64,000 bases of DNA, taken from positions 62,001 to 126,000 of the forward strand of contig DAOKYO010000001.1 of the NCBI GenBank assembly GCA_035326105.1. Reading direction: 5' to 3'. The notes under the pieces were generated by a model. It was not told the DNA's origin. It saw only the letters and a list, made by a program, of their open reading frames with translations, and did not search any database. The translations under genes and the position numbers were made by a program. Positions 51,344 to 59,906 of the stretch are shown in pieces. Numbering within the stretch: position 1 is the stretch's first letter; each line of letters starts with the position of its first letter. Source of the DNA: Bacilli bacterium. GTDB lineage: Bacteria > Bacillota_I > Bacilli_A > RFN20 > CAG-826.

Positions 51344-53296
51344 TTAATCAACTCCCTTCAATGATGGGTTAAAGGCATCACGGAGACCGTTGCCAAATAG
51401 GTTAAAACAGATCATTAATATTGAAACCACAATAGACGCAGAAATTGTCATATAAGACGAATCTTTTAAATAATTCTGGGCCTCACTAAGGGCCACACCT
51501 AAACTCGGCACCCCTTGTAAACCAAGTTGTAAGTAAGCGATTGTAGCTTCAGAGAAGATAATTGAAGGAATCATTAAGACCGATGATGTGACGATAACTC
51601 CTACCGCATTAGGTAAGATATGCCGGAAGATTAATCGACCATCGCTGGCACCTAATGTTCTCGATGCCAAGACATATTCTCTACGCTTATAACGATAGAA
51701 CTGGGAACGGGTGACACTGGCTGTTCCAATCCAGCCGGTCAAACATATGGCCATAAGGAAGGTCCACATGTTGTTGCCAAAATGCAAGATTGCCAAAGTC
51801 ATAACGACAATCCACGGAACTCCGCCTAAGATATCGGTAAGACGCTCCATAATTAAATCTGTCCAACCGCCATAGTAAGCCGAAATAGCACCCCAAATAA
51901 TACCGACGGTAACATTGATGACCGTTGCCAATACGCCCAGCATCAACGAAGTTCTCAAGCCGGAAAAAACCCGCTTAAAGAAATCATGTCCAGAAATATC
52001 TGTTCCAAAAAGAAAGTGGGGCATGGAAGAATAACCATAATAACGATACATTGAAACTTTTCCAATAACGTAAATGGAAGTAATTCCCTGCGCCGTGCTG
52101 GTTTTTTGGGATGTTACTTCGATAATCGGGCAATGCTCGCTTAATCGAACAAAGGAAGACGGTCCAATATCGTAGTCATAACTCATCCAGCCCTTAGAAA
52201 TATAGACATCAACTTCCGATTTTCCTACTTGGAAGTCGCTCTGCTCGCCATATACGGCCAAATATTGGTCATAAACGAAGTTAGCCTTTAAGATTAATCC
52301 TTTGTATAGACTCTTCGAGCCGCTATATCCAGAGGCAATTCCCCATTTATAAGCCGCCAGTGAACTTCCGGTCACTTCTCGAAGCATGTAACTATTGCCA
52401 TCGACAAAACCAATATTATCAAAGAAATCATCGGTTTCATCATTATCATTAACCCCAGAAATAGAATTAATGAGCAAAGTCGGATAGGTACCTGATGTCG
52501 CTGTCTTTAAAGTCAATAATAACTTCACATTAAAGAAGGTTTCAACATTGGCCAACGGTCTATTTTCTTCAATGACTTGGCTTACATTATCAATCGTAAT
52601 CGCTCCAAAATCAGAGGAGTAAGGTTTTAACAATAATTGGGTATAACTGCCGTTATTGTCATAACTCACCCAAAGAGAAATCATGTAGTTGGCGCTTACT
52701 TCTAAAGCCGCATTTTCCTCTTCGCTAAAGTTGAAGGTAAAAGTGTAATCTTCATCCGGGTAAACGTAGAAAGCCGGTGAAGCAATAGCCACATTTTTAT
52801 CGCGCGTGTCCGCCCGTAAAGCAACCATTCCTCCCCATCCGTATTGTGAAGGACTGCTGATGTAGTCTTCATAAGTAGACATACTTCTAACCGCTTCACT
52901 CTTATATCCGGCTGGTGTCGGATTTTCCGGATCGGTGATGGTATCGACAACGACGCCAGAGTATTTTCTGGTTCCATTTAAAATAGACGAATTTTCAAAT
53001 CCATACCACCTTGGGCTTAATAAAGCTTCGGGTTTTTTGGAACTTTCGATATCTGAAGTATTCAAAATCGGAACAAAAATTGCCATCAAAACAATAACCG
53101 AAAGAATAATACCCGCCACCACTGACGATTTATTCTTAACAAAACGAGTAATTGCATCCTTTAAAAAGGTTGTGGGCTTTGTTTGAAACTTAACATCGTG
53201 AATCGCTTTATCCTTTTGGACAAAACGAAAATCGCCGGCTTCAATGCCATCGTTCCCCGTTTCAATATTAGGGTTTTTCTTTTTTTCATTTTCCAT
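51344..53296 (-). CDS. oppC: Oligopeptide ABC transporter permease OppC, with large extracytoplasmic insert
   Basis: The 650-residue protein has an N-terminal cytosolic tail, TM1 (SVVAGIILSVIVLMAIFVPI, residues about 58-78), then about 345 residues before the permease core at residue 427 (HFLFGTDISGHDFFKRVFSG). The core has five further helices and the EAA-type loop (EYVLASRTLGASDGRLIFRH-ILPN). Normal OppC is about 300 residues with only 40-50 between TM1 and that motif. The insert is rich in Tyr, Ser, Asp and Val in beta-like alternation (ADTRDKNVAIASPAFYVYPD) and should be outside the cell. The ATG shares a base with the oppB stop. Confidence 0.93.
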   Translation of the reverse strand: MENEKKKNPNIETGNDGIEAGDFRFVQKDKAIHDVKFQTKPTTFLKDAITRFVKNKSSVVAGIILSVIVLMAIFVPILNTSDIESSKKPEALLSPRWYGFENSSILNGTRKYSGVVVDTITDPENPTPAGYKSEAVRSMSTYEDYISSPSQYGWGGMVALRADTRDKNVAIASPAFYVYPDEDYTFTFNFSEEENAALEVSANYMISLWVSYDNNGSYTQLLLKPYSSDFGAITIDNVSQVIEENRPLANVETFFNVKLLLTLKTATSGTYPTLLINSISGVNDNDETDDFFDNIGFVDGNSYMLREVTGSSLAAYKWGIASGYSGSKSLYKGLILKANFVYDQYLAVYGEQSDFQVGKSEVDVYISKGWMSYDYDIGPSSFVRLSEHCPIIEVTSQKTSTAQGITSIYVIGKVSMYRYYGYSSMPHFLFGTDISGHDFFKRVFSGLRTSLMLGVLATVINVTVGIIWGAISAYYGGWTDLIMERLTDILGGVPWIVVMTLAILHFGNNMWTFLMAICLTGWIGTASVTRSQFYRYKRREYVLASRTLGASDGRLIFRHILPNAVGVIVTSSVLMIPSIIFSEATIAYLQLGLQGVPSLGVALSEAQNYLKDSSYMTISASIVVSILMICFNLFGNGLRDAFNPSLKGVD

Positions 53297-54324
53297 TATT
53301 TGCGGGCCCCCATTCTGATTCTTGGGTCAACAATGCCATAACTGAGATCAACCAATAAAATGGCAACAAGCCCAATCATTGTGTAAACGGCCATATCGAC
53401 CATAATAACGTTATAGTCCTTAACCGTGATAGCTGTAACGAATAATGAGCCTATTCCGGGAATTCCGTATAATTGTTCGAGAATCATCGATCCAGAAAGA
53501 ATGCCGATGAATTCTCCAATAATCATCGGAACAATCGGTACTAACGAGTTCCGTAAGGCGTGGCGAATTACTGTTTGAGATTTTGTTAATCCTTTTGTAC
53601 GTGCCAAAAGAAGAAATTCACTCGACATAACTTCTGTAAGTTCCGCTCGCGTATACCGAGTGAATCCCGCGACTGTGCCAAAACACAAGCACATTACAGG
53701 AATTATGTAGCCTTGAATTCTAATAGCAAGCGGTGCTCCATCTGATGGCCACTGAGTCGGCAACCAGCCTGCATCGTACGCCAATATTTTCATCAAAAAT
53801 GAAATAATTACAAATGAAGGAACTGAAATGAAAACCATAACTAACGTGGAAATAGTGTGGTCAGCCGGTTTATTTTTCTTTAAAGCCGCCCAAATACCAA
53901 GAATAAATCCAAGCGGGATGGAAAAGACCATTGCCCAAACATTGAGTTTCATCGAATAGGGAAGACGTCGCGCTATAATGGTCATAACTGAATCATTAAA
54001 GGCAATTCTTGTTGAGGTTCCCCAATCCCATTTCGTAACAATATTACGAATCCAAATAAAATATTGGTACATAACCGGATAGATGTTGTACCGCCAAACC
54101 ACGCCGCCGATAGGCGCTAATGTCACATCAGATGCGACCGTATGATCCGTAACTATATACATGTAGCCTAACGCAACTTGATTGTCATAAAACGCTTTTT
54201 GCTGTTCTGCCGTTCCTGGAGCGGTTTGCATCTTTAGCATCTTCATGAGAATAAAAGTTAACGAAAGGATAATGAAAGTGGTTAAGAGCATCAATAAGAT
54301 ACGTTTTACTATATATTTCCACAT
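53296..54324 (-). CDS. oppB: Oligopeptide ABC transporter permease OppB
   Basis: The 342-residue permease has six helices and the binding-protein-dependent transport signature (SSEFLLLARTKGLTKSQTVI, RHALRNSLVPIVPMIIGEF). TM1 (ILLMLLTTFIILSLTFILMK) is followed by a periplasmic-side loop of about 60-70 residues, a little longer than usual. It pairs with OppC to form the channel. It lies 173 bases after oppA, across two hairpins. Confidence 0.96.
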   Translation of the reverse strand: MWKYIVKRILLMLLTTFIILSLTFILMKMLKMQTAPGTAEQQKAFYDNQVALGYMYIVTDHTVASDVTLAPIGGVVWRYNIYPVMYQYFIWIRNIVTKWDWGTSTRIAFNDSVMTIIARRLPYSMKLNVWAMVFSIPLGFILGIWAALKKNKPADHTISTLVMVFISVPSFVIISFLMKILAYDAGWLPTQWPSDGAPLAIRIQGYIIPVMCLCFGTVAGFTRYTRAELTEVMSSEFLLLARTKGLTKSQTVIRHALRNSLVPIVPMIIGEFIGILSGSMILEQLYGIPGIGSLFVTAITVKDYNVIMVDMAVYTMIGLVAILLVDLSYGIVDPRIRMGARK

Positions 54325-54394
54325 ATCAATTTCTCCTTTTTTCTAAAAAGTATATTTCTATTTTAATCTATACGAATATATAAATACAGAGAAA

Positions 54395-54419
54395 CATTGC
54401 CGGCTGTAAGCCGGCAATG
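54395..54419 (-). terminator. Strong hairpin between oppA and oppB (distal)
   Basis: A perfect 10-bp GC-rich stem, CATTGCCGGC / GCCGGCAATG with a 5-nt loop, is followed on the minus strand by TTTCTCTGTATTT. The weak T-run suggests partial termination or 3'-end protection of the oppA message rather than full stop. Confidence 0.6.
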
Positions 54420-54441
54420 CCTCTGAAATTTTCACCATGAT

Positions 54442-54472
54442 GGTTAGAGTAGCCTATGCGACTACCCTAACC
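54442..54472 (-). other. Second hairpin downstream of oppA (proximal)
   Basis: GGTTAGGGTAG and CTACTCTAACC pair over 11 bp with one G-U pair and a 9-nt loop, 26 bases past the oppA stop. No T-run follows, so it fits an mRNA-stabilising structure that raises oppA over oppBCDF. Confidence 0.5.
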
Positions 54473-54497
54473 AATAATTTTTAGCAACAATAATTAA

Positions 54498-56972
54498 TTA
54501 GGCAGCGGCTGGTCCTTGGAACGTAACGTAAGTTGAGCTGCTTGTTGAGACACCATCAACTGTAATCGTGAAGTACAAGGTCATATCGTAAGCACCGCCG
54601 GCATCAAGTGGAAGATCGGTAACGATAACTTCAAATGTGCCATCAGTATTCATATTAATGGTTAGGTTTACACCAAGTTCTGGGGAAACGAATCCATCTT
54701 CACTAACACCTTCTGGCAATGGTGCACTGTAGTACCAAATTTCGACGGCGTCAATTTCAACCTGAATACGGTCTACAAACTCCTCATTGTAGAAGTAAGT
54801 ACCATGTCCAGTAGCAGTGAATTTACCATCAACAGCTTCGCCAGCTTCAATGCTTGTAAGTTTAAACATATTAGCAGCTTCACCATTTTTGATAACCGCA
54901 CCACCATTGGCGGCGCCTAATAAGGCATCATAGGAGAAGATTTGATTATCATAGACAATTGGGCTATCCATATTGACGGCACCGGTATCAGGTCCCCAAG
55001 AAAGGGTAAATCCAGAGCGGTTATCCGAGCAAACGGTATCCATGAAGGAGATTGGGTCAAGGGTGTTACCACTGATTGAACCAAACGATAAGTCGAAGTC
55101 GCCTTGCATAGCCGCATAGTAAGCATCCATCCAGTTAGAAGTAGCATAAGTATGAATGGTTAACTTATAATTCGGGCAGGCTGCATTAAATGTTTCTTCG
55201 AAGTATTTCTTAATCGTAATACCTTCGGTATCAACTTGGCTTTGTGATTGATAAATCAATTCAAGCGTAATTGGCGTTGGCGAAGTTGGGGTTCCTGGAG
55301 TATATTTTCCTTCACCCTCAAGAGTCGTCATAGCTCTTTGGAATAAGCCCTTGGCAATTTCGGTATCATAACCATTGCTTTCAGGTAAACGGTCTTCAAG
55401 AACAGCTTTACCTTCATCACTCGAACGGAAGGAAATACCTTCTTCTGGGTCAATCATGTAAGCATCGGATAAGAATGCCGCAGCTGGGTTTTTGCCTTCT
55501 TCAGCCGCTAATTCAGAACGGTTGATTGAGAAGTATAAGCCGTTTAAGAAGTCTTTGTTGGACATAACTGGTTTAACATCCCAGTAAGAGTCCTCGGAGT
55601 GAGGATATACTGATCCTGTTTCACCAAATAATGATTCCCATCCCGCTTCAGTCGTGGTGTTGGTTTGAAGTTTCCAAACGGTATCACCGAGGGTCCGACG
55701 GGTACGTGGGTCTGATTTGTATTGATCAAGCGCGGTTGAAGGAATACCAGCTGAGTCAAGTTTGCCAGCTAAGAATTCATCAAAGGCGACGTTAGCACTA
55801 CCAAGAATGGTGTACTTATAGCCAGCAAAGTTAGCCCGATCTTTTTCAAAGAATGTCGGGTTCTTCTTAAAGGCCAATTGCTTGTCGGCTTGCCATTCTT
55901 CTAAGGTATACATACCAAGTGATAACACGTTATTAACGCCACCCGATTGTAAACCGAAGTTAGCAGCTCCGCCAATAAGGGTTAAGAAGTCTTGCGGAAT
56001 CGGTGAGAATAAACTTGAGGACAAGTTATACATTGCGTAGAATTGGGTCTTCTTCGTAACAAACTCAAAATCAATTGATTGTTCGGCTTCGTTAAGTTGA
56101 ATACCAACGGAATTCCAGTTTGGAGTCTTTCCGGCAGCGACATCAGCACTATATTGAGCAGCGCCAACGAAGCCTGAGGATGAAGACCCTAAATCGGTAG
56201 AACGATAAAGTTGATTGTCAAGAATTGCCTTGAATGGAGTTAAATAGTCAGCAAGGACCACTCCTCTTCCGTCATAGGCAGCTCTATCCGGAGCGGTTGA
56301 GAGCGTGTTGTAAACGAGGGTTGGAGTATCGGTAACCGTCTTAACCTTAACTCTCCATCTAGTAGCCATGCCATTTCCATCTGGATTGAGAGCAATCGGC
56401 TTTTCGGTTGCCAATGAATCATACCATTGATAGCTGCTCTTATCTTCCGTAAATTCGGTTCCGTAATAGGCCGAAGTAATAAGGGCATTTAAATCAGCGG
56501 TGACAGAGTCACTAGCATTCCAGTAGTTTAAACTGCCTGGATCTTGTGATTGCCAACTATGGAAATACATCGCGTATTTCGTTTCCGGTTCTTGAGCCGA
56601 GGTTAATGCCGTAGTAATGGTACCTTGACCAACACCGAAACCATAGTTAGGAATGTAAGTGTCGCTTGGAATTTGTAAACGTGTCGAATACATAACGTTG
56701 CTTGCGCTATCATACATCGGAATACCACCGAGGAAGTTATCAAGCGTATACTTTTCGAGTTGTTCCAAAATCTTAGCGCGTTCTGCGTAGCTACTGGCTG
56801 AGTAGTTGATAATATCGCCTTCTTCGCCACCAGCTAAACGAAGCTCCGATCCGCTAGTTTGCGAGCCTGAGCTACCTGATCCTCCACTGCTTGTAGAGCC
56901 GCCGCCGCCACCGCATGATGTTAGGGCTAAAACTCCAAAGAGTGAAAGAACAAATAATTTTTTGTTTTTCAT
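54498..56972 (-). CDS. oppA: Oligopeptide-binding lipoprotein OppA (SBP family 5), extended
   Basis: The 824-residue product has a lipoprotein signal (LFVLSLFGVLALTSC, Cys20), then a Gly/Ser-rich linker (GGGGGSTSSGGSGSSGSQTS) and a family 5 solute-binding fold (e.g. FDEFLAGKLDSAGIPSTAL and NGLYFSINRSELA). Family members usually have 530-600 residues; mollicute OppA proteins are longer. The last ~100 residues are Val/Thr-rich and look like an added beta domain. It captures peptides outside the membrane and feeds OppBC. The ATG at 56972 follows AAAGGAGAAAGGA. Upstream lie cre-like sites. Confidence 0.93.
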   Translation of the reverse strand: MKNKKLFVLSLFGVLALTSCGGGGGSTSSGGSGSSGSQTSGSELRLAGGEEGDIINYSASSYAERAKILEQLEKYTLDNFLGGIPMYDSASNVMYSTRLQIPSDTYIPNYGFGVGQGTITTALTSAQEPETKYAMYFHSWQSQDPGSLNYWNASDSVTADLNALITSAYYGTEFTEDKSSYQWYDSLATEKPIALNPDGNGMATRWRVKVKTVTDTPTLVYNTLSTAPDRAAYDGRGVVLADYLTPFKAILDNQLYRSTDLGSSSSGFVGAAQYSADVAAGKTPNWNSVGIQLNEAEQSIDFEFVTKKTQFYAMYNLSSSLFSPIPQDFLTLIGGAANFGLQSGGVNNVLSLGMYTLEEWQADKQLAFKKNPTFFEKDRANFAGYKYTILGSANVAFDEFLAGKLDSAGIPSTALDQYKSDPRTRRTLGDTVWKLQTNTTTEAGWESLFGETGSVYPHSEDSYWDVKPVMSNKDFLNGLYFSINRSELAAEEGKNPAAAFLSDAYMIDPEEGISFRSSDEGKAVLEDRLPESNGYDTEIAKGLFQRAMTTLEGEGKYTPGTPTSPTPITLELIYQSQSQVDTEGITIKKYFEETFNAACPNYKLTIHTYATSNWMDAYYAAMQGDFDLSFGSISGNTLDPISFMDTVCSDNRSGFTLSWGPDTGAVNMDSPIVYDNQIFSYDALLGAANGGAVIKNGEAANMFKLTSIEAGEAVDGKFTATGHGTYFYNEEFVDRIQVEIDAVEIWYYSAPLPEGVSEDGFVSPELGVNLTINMNTDGTFEVIVTDLPLDAGGAYDMTLYFTITVDGVSTSSSTYVTFQGPAAA

Positions 56973-57067
56973 ATTTTCCTTTCTCCTTTCAATATTGCAA
57001 AAATATTGATACAACAATAATAAATAGGAAAAAAGTAAATCCAAAAAAAATCAATAAAATAATTTTG

Positions 57068-57081
57068 TAAAAGCGCTTTCA
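57068..57081. promoter_or_regulatory. cre-like palindrome upstream of oppA
   Basis: TAAAAGCGCTTTCA differs at one position from the TGAAAGCGCTTTCA catabolite-response element consensus. It lies about 95 bases before the oppA start, probably upstream of or over the promoter. A CcpA or other LacI-type regulator is inferred; none is encoded in the window. Confidence 0.55.
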
Positions 57082-57151
57082 AAAAAAACGGCTTTTTTTT
57101 GCCTTTTTTTCTAATCTCCGTCTTTTGACCCTATCATTAGGACACTGCTAT

Positions 57152-57175
57152 CGCGCGTGCGCGCGTATACACGCA
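57152..57175. repeat. 24-bp alternating pyrimidine-purine tract
   Basis: A GC-rich run of 24 bases (CGCGCGTGCGCGCGTATACA plus four more) alternates pyrimidine and purine without a break, inside an otherwise AT-rich gap. Such tracts favour left-handed Z-DNA under negative supercoiling. It also contains CGCGCG-TG-CGCGCG, which can form a cruciform. Confidence 0.7.
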
Positions 57176-57192
57176 AAAATATATGAAAAGAG

Positions 57193-57217
57193 ACTTTAAA
57201 TCGTCAAAATTTAAAGT
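57193..57217. repeat. 8-bp inverted repeat in the oppA upstream gap
   Basis: ACTTTAAA and TTTAAAGT are perfect inverted copies separated by nine bases. They may be a hairpin or a protein-binding site; there is no T-run. Confidence 0.4.
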
Positions 57218-57236
57218 TTAAGGAGTACAGTTGAAA

Positions 57237-57262
57237 AGTAAGCGCTTTTGGAAACGCTTTCA
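57237..57262. promoter_or_regulatory. Pair of cre-like sites
   Basis: AGTAAGCGCTTTTG (57237-57250) and TGGAAACGCTTTCA (57249-57262) adjoin. The second fits the cre consensus at 12 of 14 positions and the first less well. They could serve the LURP-one gene to the right or oppA to the left. An overlapping 17-codon reading frame gives another explanation for the repeat. Confidence 0.4.
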
Positions 57263-57413
57263 TGATTTCATAAACACCCGATAAATATTAATAAAATCTA
57301 TAGTCGAAAATGCTTTTTTAAAATCGGGCATTGTCGATTCATATACATATTTATTGTCATTTATTGTTTTGAATCGTTGTATATTATTAATAAAAAGGAA
57401 GGCCAAAAGCTTT

Positions 57414-57899
57414 ATGAAGTTATATATTAAGCAAAAATTTTTCTCACCGGTTCACGATCGATTTAAGGTTTATGACGAAAACCAAGTCGTTATCTACGAG
57501 GCGAAAGATAAATTTTTTTCAATTAGAAATACAACCACCCTTTATAACTTGCAAGGGCAAGTTGTTTTAGAATTGAAAAGAAAATTTTTTTCTTTCGTTA
57601 ATACTTATTTTTTAAATATTGCCGGGAAAGAAGAAGTAAGTATTTCTAGGAGGTTCTTCTCGCTAAGGCCGAGATTTTACTTTACTGGTTTAGATGTCCA
57701 AGTAGAAGGAAAAATTCTCGCTCATGATTATGAAATCATCCTGGATAAAAAAGTAATTGCCCGCATTCATAAGAAATGGCTGGCCTGGTCAGATACTTAT
57801 GAAATTGATATCCAGGATGAACGTTATGAAATTCTTGTTATCGGCATTGTTTTAGGAATTGACTGTGTGCTCGAAGATCAAAGTAAAAATAACGATTAG
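57414..57899 (+). CDS. LURP-one-related protein
   Basis: The 161-residue protein starts MKLYIKQKFFSPVHDRFKVY and repeats a beta-strand pattern ending in KFFS (DKFFSIRNTTTLYNLQG, RKFFSFVNTYFLNIAG, RRFFSLRPRFYF), the tubby-like LURP-one fold (YxjI group). Family function in bacteria is unclear; membrane phospholipid binding has been suggested for the tubby superfamily. The ATG at 57414 is preceded by GGAAGG; earlier in-frame starts lack support. It is alone on its strand between the opp upstream gap and a terminator. Confidence 0.82.
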   Translation: MKLYIKQKFFSPVHDRFKVYDENQVVIYEAKDKFFSIRNTTTLYNLQGQVVLELKRKFFSFVNTYFLNIAGKEEVSISRRFFSLRPRFYFTGLDVQVEGKILAHDYEIILDKKVIARIHKKWLAWSDTYEIDIQDERYEILVIGIVLGIDCVLEDQSKNND

Positions 57900-57949
57900 T
57901 TTTTCAAATTGCTGAATGTTTTTATAGTCATTTATCTTTTAGTGACATT

Positions 57950-58003
57950 AAAAAAGCCTCTATCTATCAATAATTTTATTTCTTAATTGAATAAATAGAG
58001 GCT
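57950..58003 (-). terminator. Terminator of the Nat-type ABC exporter operon
   Basis: On the minus strand, AGCCTCTAT / ATAGAGGCT is a perfect 9-bp stem around a long AT-rich loop that can extend the helix, followed by TTTTTAATG. It begins seven bases past the permease stop. Confidence 0.8.
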
Positions 58004-58009
58004 GGCAAT

Positions 58010-59134
58010 CTACTTTCTAAACATTATTTTTTCCGAATTAAACATTCGTGTTAAAACAAAAACTCCAAAACCTGTAAGTAAAAGATTGGCAATAATGGTC
58101 ACTGCTAAATTTAAATAATCAACTTTCAGACTAAAGATTGATAATAGAGCATTCGTCGAATTGTATACTGGTATTAAATAAAGCGCGGTGTTGTCCGAGG
58201 CGGTTCCCATCATGGTGGAAACTCCGACAAGCATAACAATTATCATTAAGGGCATTGCGAAACTGCTGGCTTCCTTAATTGACTTTGCATATGTCGAAAT
58301 CAATGATATTAAAACAGTAAAGACCAGCACTGTCGAAATGATAACCAAGAAGACTAAAAGATATGTTCCGGCACCATATATTGACAGATCAAATCCACTG
58401 TCGGTGCCGGCAAGTTTTGGAAGACTAATCATTAGCCCAATGAAACTTGAGGTTGCGCTGGCAAGGCCCGTTATACTTAAGGCGATTATTTTTCCTAAAG
58501 CAATCGTACTTCGTTTGACCGGAGTAATCAATAAACTGGCAATGGTCCCTCGTTCTTTTTCTCCGGCGATACTCTCTGGAGCAACCGCCATAACCCCGGT
58601 ATATAGAAAGGTAATGAGTAGAAAAGGAATTAACCCGGTGATTATTTGAACACTAAGATCCAAGTCGGTGGCGTGATTGTTCGCTTCAACTGTATAACCT
58701 TGAAGTGAGGTGCTTAAAAAGGAACTATATATTTCCGCGATGGTGCTGCTGGTGGAAGAGGCGCCATTGTAATTTATCACGACATTGGGCTGGTTGCCGG
58801 CAGCGTATTGATCCATAAAATCGCTTGGAAATATGACATATAAATCAAGTTCTTTGTCAGTGACCTTAGCAAGGGCCTCATCCTCCGTAAGGTCATTTTG
58901 ATAATCTAAATGATAGATTTCTCCTAAAGCTTCGCCAAATCCAGATGGTTCATAATCAACTTTAAGTGAGTAGACTTGCTCTTCGCTCTGTCCCAAATTG
59001 CTAGTTATGACACTCCCCATAATAGAATAGAGCAAGAAAATCATTAATCCTGGCAGAACTAGAGAAACTAACATCCGTTTATCAGTAAAAAATCGCTTTA
59101 ATTCTTTTTTAATGATTGTCCATAGATTACGCAT
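58010..59134 (-). CDS. ABC-2 type exporter permease, NatB-like
   Basis: The 374-residue protein starts MRNLWTIIKKELKRFFTDKR, has one helix near the N-terminus, an external loop of about 130 residues (EQVYSLKVDYEPSGFGEALG ...), then five helices with the ABC-2 motif (SIAGEKERGTIASLLITPVK). It matches NatB-type permeases, linked to Na+ export or lantibiotic/other efflux in Firmicutes. The ATG follows AAGGAG and overlaps the ATPase gene by eight bases. Confidence 0.85.
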   Translation of the reverse strand: MRNLWTIIKKELKRFFTDKRMLVSLVLPGLMIFLLYSIMGSVITSNLGQSEEQVYSLKVDYEPSGFGEALGEIYHLDYQNDLTEDEALAKVTDKELDLYVIFPSDFMDQYAAGNQPNVVINYNGASSTSSTIAEIYSSFLSTSLQGYTVEANNHATDLDLSVQIITGLIPFLLITFLYTGVMAVAPESIAGEKERGTIASLLITPVKRSTIALGKIIALSITGLASATSSFIGLMISLPKLAGTDSGFDLSIYGAGTYLLVFLVIISTVLVFTVLISLISTYAKSIKEASSFAMPLMIIVMLVGVSTMMGTASDNTALYLIPVYNSTNALLSIFSLKVDYLNLAVTIIANLLLTGFGVFVLTRMFNSEKIMFRK

Positions 59135-59906
59135 GTGATTCTCCTTTAATTTTATCGTACAAAACAAAAAATTCTTTTTCTAAACTATTGGGTTCACTAA
59201 ACTGGCTCATTGGCGCTTCTAAAGCCATCGCCCCGTCGATAATTATCCCCACCCGATCACATATTCTTTCTACTAACGAGAATATATGGGTCGAAAGAAT
59301 AATCGTTTTTCCTTCCTGCTTTAAGTCCAGCAAAAAATCAATAACCGTTTTAGCTGTAATAACATCCAATCCATTGGTGGGTTCGTCAAAAATAATAATT
59401 GAAGGATCGTGGACAATGGAAATGACCAAAGAAACCTTTTGCTTCATTCCCGTTGATAAATCGCTGACTTTGACTTCTTTAAACTTATCGATGCCAAACT
59501 GAGCAAAGAGTTTTTCTTTGCGCTTTGCGCAAGTTGGCTTATCAACACCTTGCAAATCGGAGAAATAATCAAATAGGTAATTAGGAGTAAAAAAGTCATC
59601 TAGTTTAAGTTCGCTCGTGAGAAATCCAATCCGTGAACGGACTTGATCAGGAGCGCTTTTAACTGAAAACCCGTCCACAAAAACATCGCCTTCATCCTGT
59701 TTAATTAAAGTGGAAATAATTCGTAAAGTCGTGGTTTTACCCGCCCCATTAGGGCCTAAAAGCCCATAGATTTCCCCTTTGTATGCGTTGAAGGATAAAT
59801 TATTGACCGCTGTCCTTGTCTTACTTTTTATCCGCTCAATTTTCTGCTGTTTGCTAGAAAGGATAAACGTCTTTTTTAAGTTCTTAACTTCGAGAATTAA
59901 ATCCAT
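59127..59906 (-). CDS. ABC exporter ATP-binding protein, NatA-like
   Basis: The 259-residue ATPase has Walker A GPNGAGKT (51-58), Q-loop region (RIGFLTSELKLDDFFTPNYL), signature LSTGMKQKVSLVISI, Walker B IIIFDEPTNGLD and the H-loop STHIFSLVERICDRV. It pairs with the adjacent permease. An insert of about ten Lys/Ser-rich residues lies near the N-terminus (SSKQQKIERIKSKTRTA), as in NatA. AGGAGG precedes the start. Confidence 0.9.
   Translation of the reverse strand: MDLILEVKNLKKTFILSSKQQKIERIKSKTRTAVNNLSFNAYKGEIYGLLGPNGAGKTTTLRIISTLIKQDEGDVFVDGFSVKSAPDQVRSRIGFLTSELKLDDFFTPNYLFDYFSDLQGVDKPTCAKRKEKLFAQFGIDKFKEVKVSDLSTGMKQKVSLVISIVHDPSIIIFDEPTNGLDVITAKTVIDFLLDLKQEGKTIILSTHIFSLVERICDRVGIIIDGAMALEAPMSQFSEPNSLEKEFFVLYDKIKGESHA

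Noticed and set aside
58188..58649. Plus-strand open frame of 153 codons opposite the ABC-2 permease
   Set aside because: Shadow of the hydrophobic permease gene, with no ribosome binding site or coherent domain.
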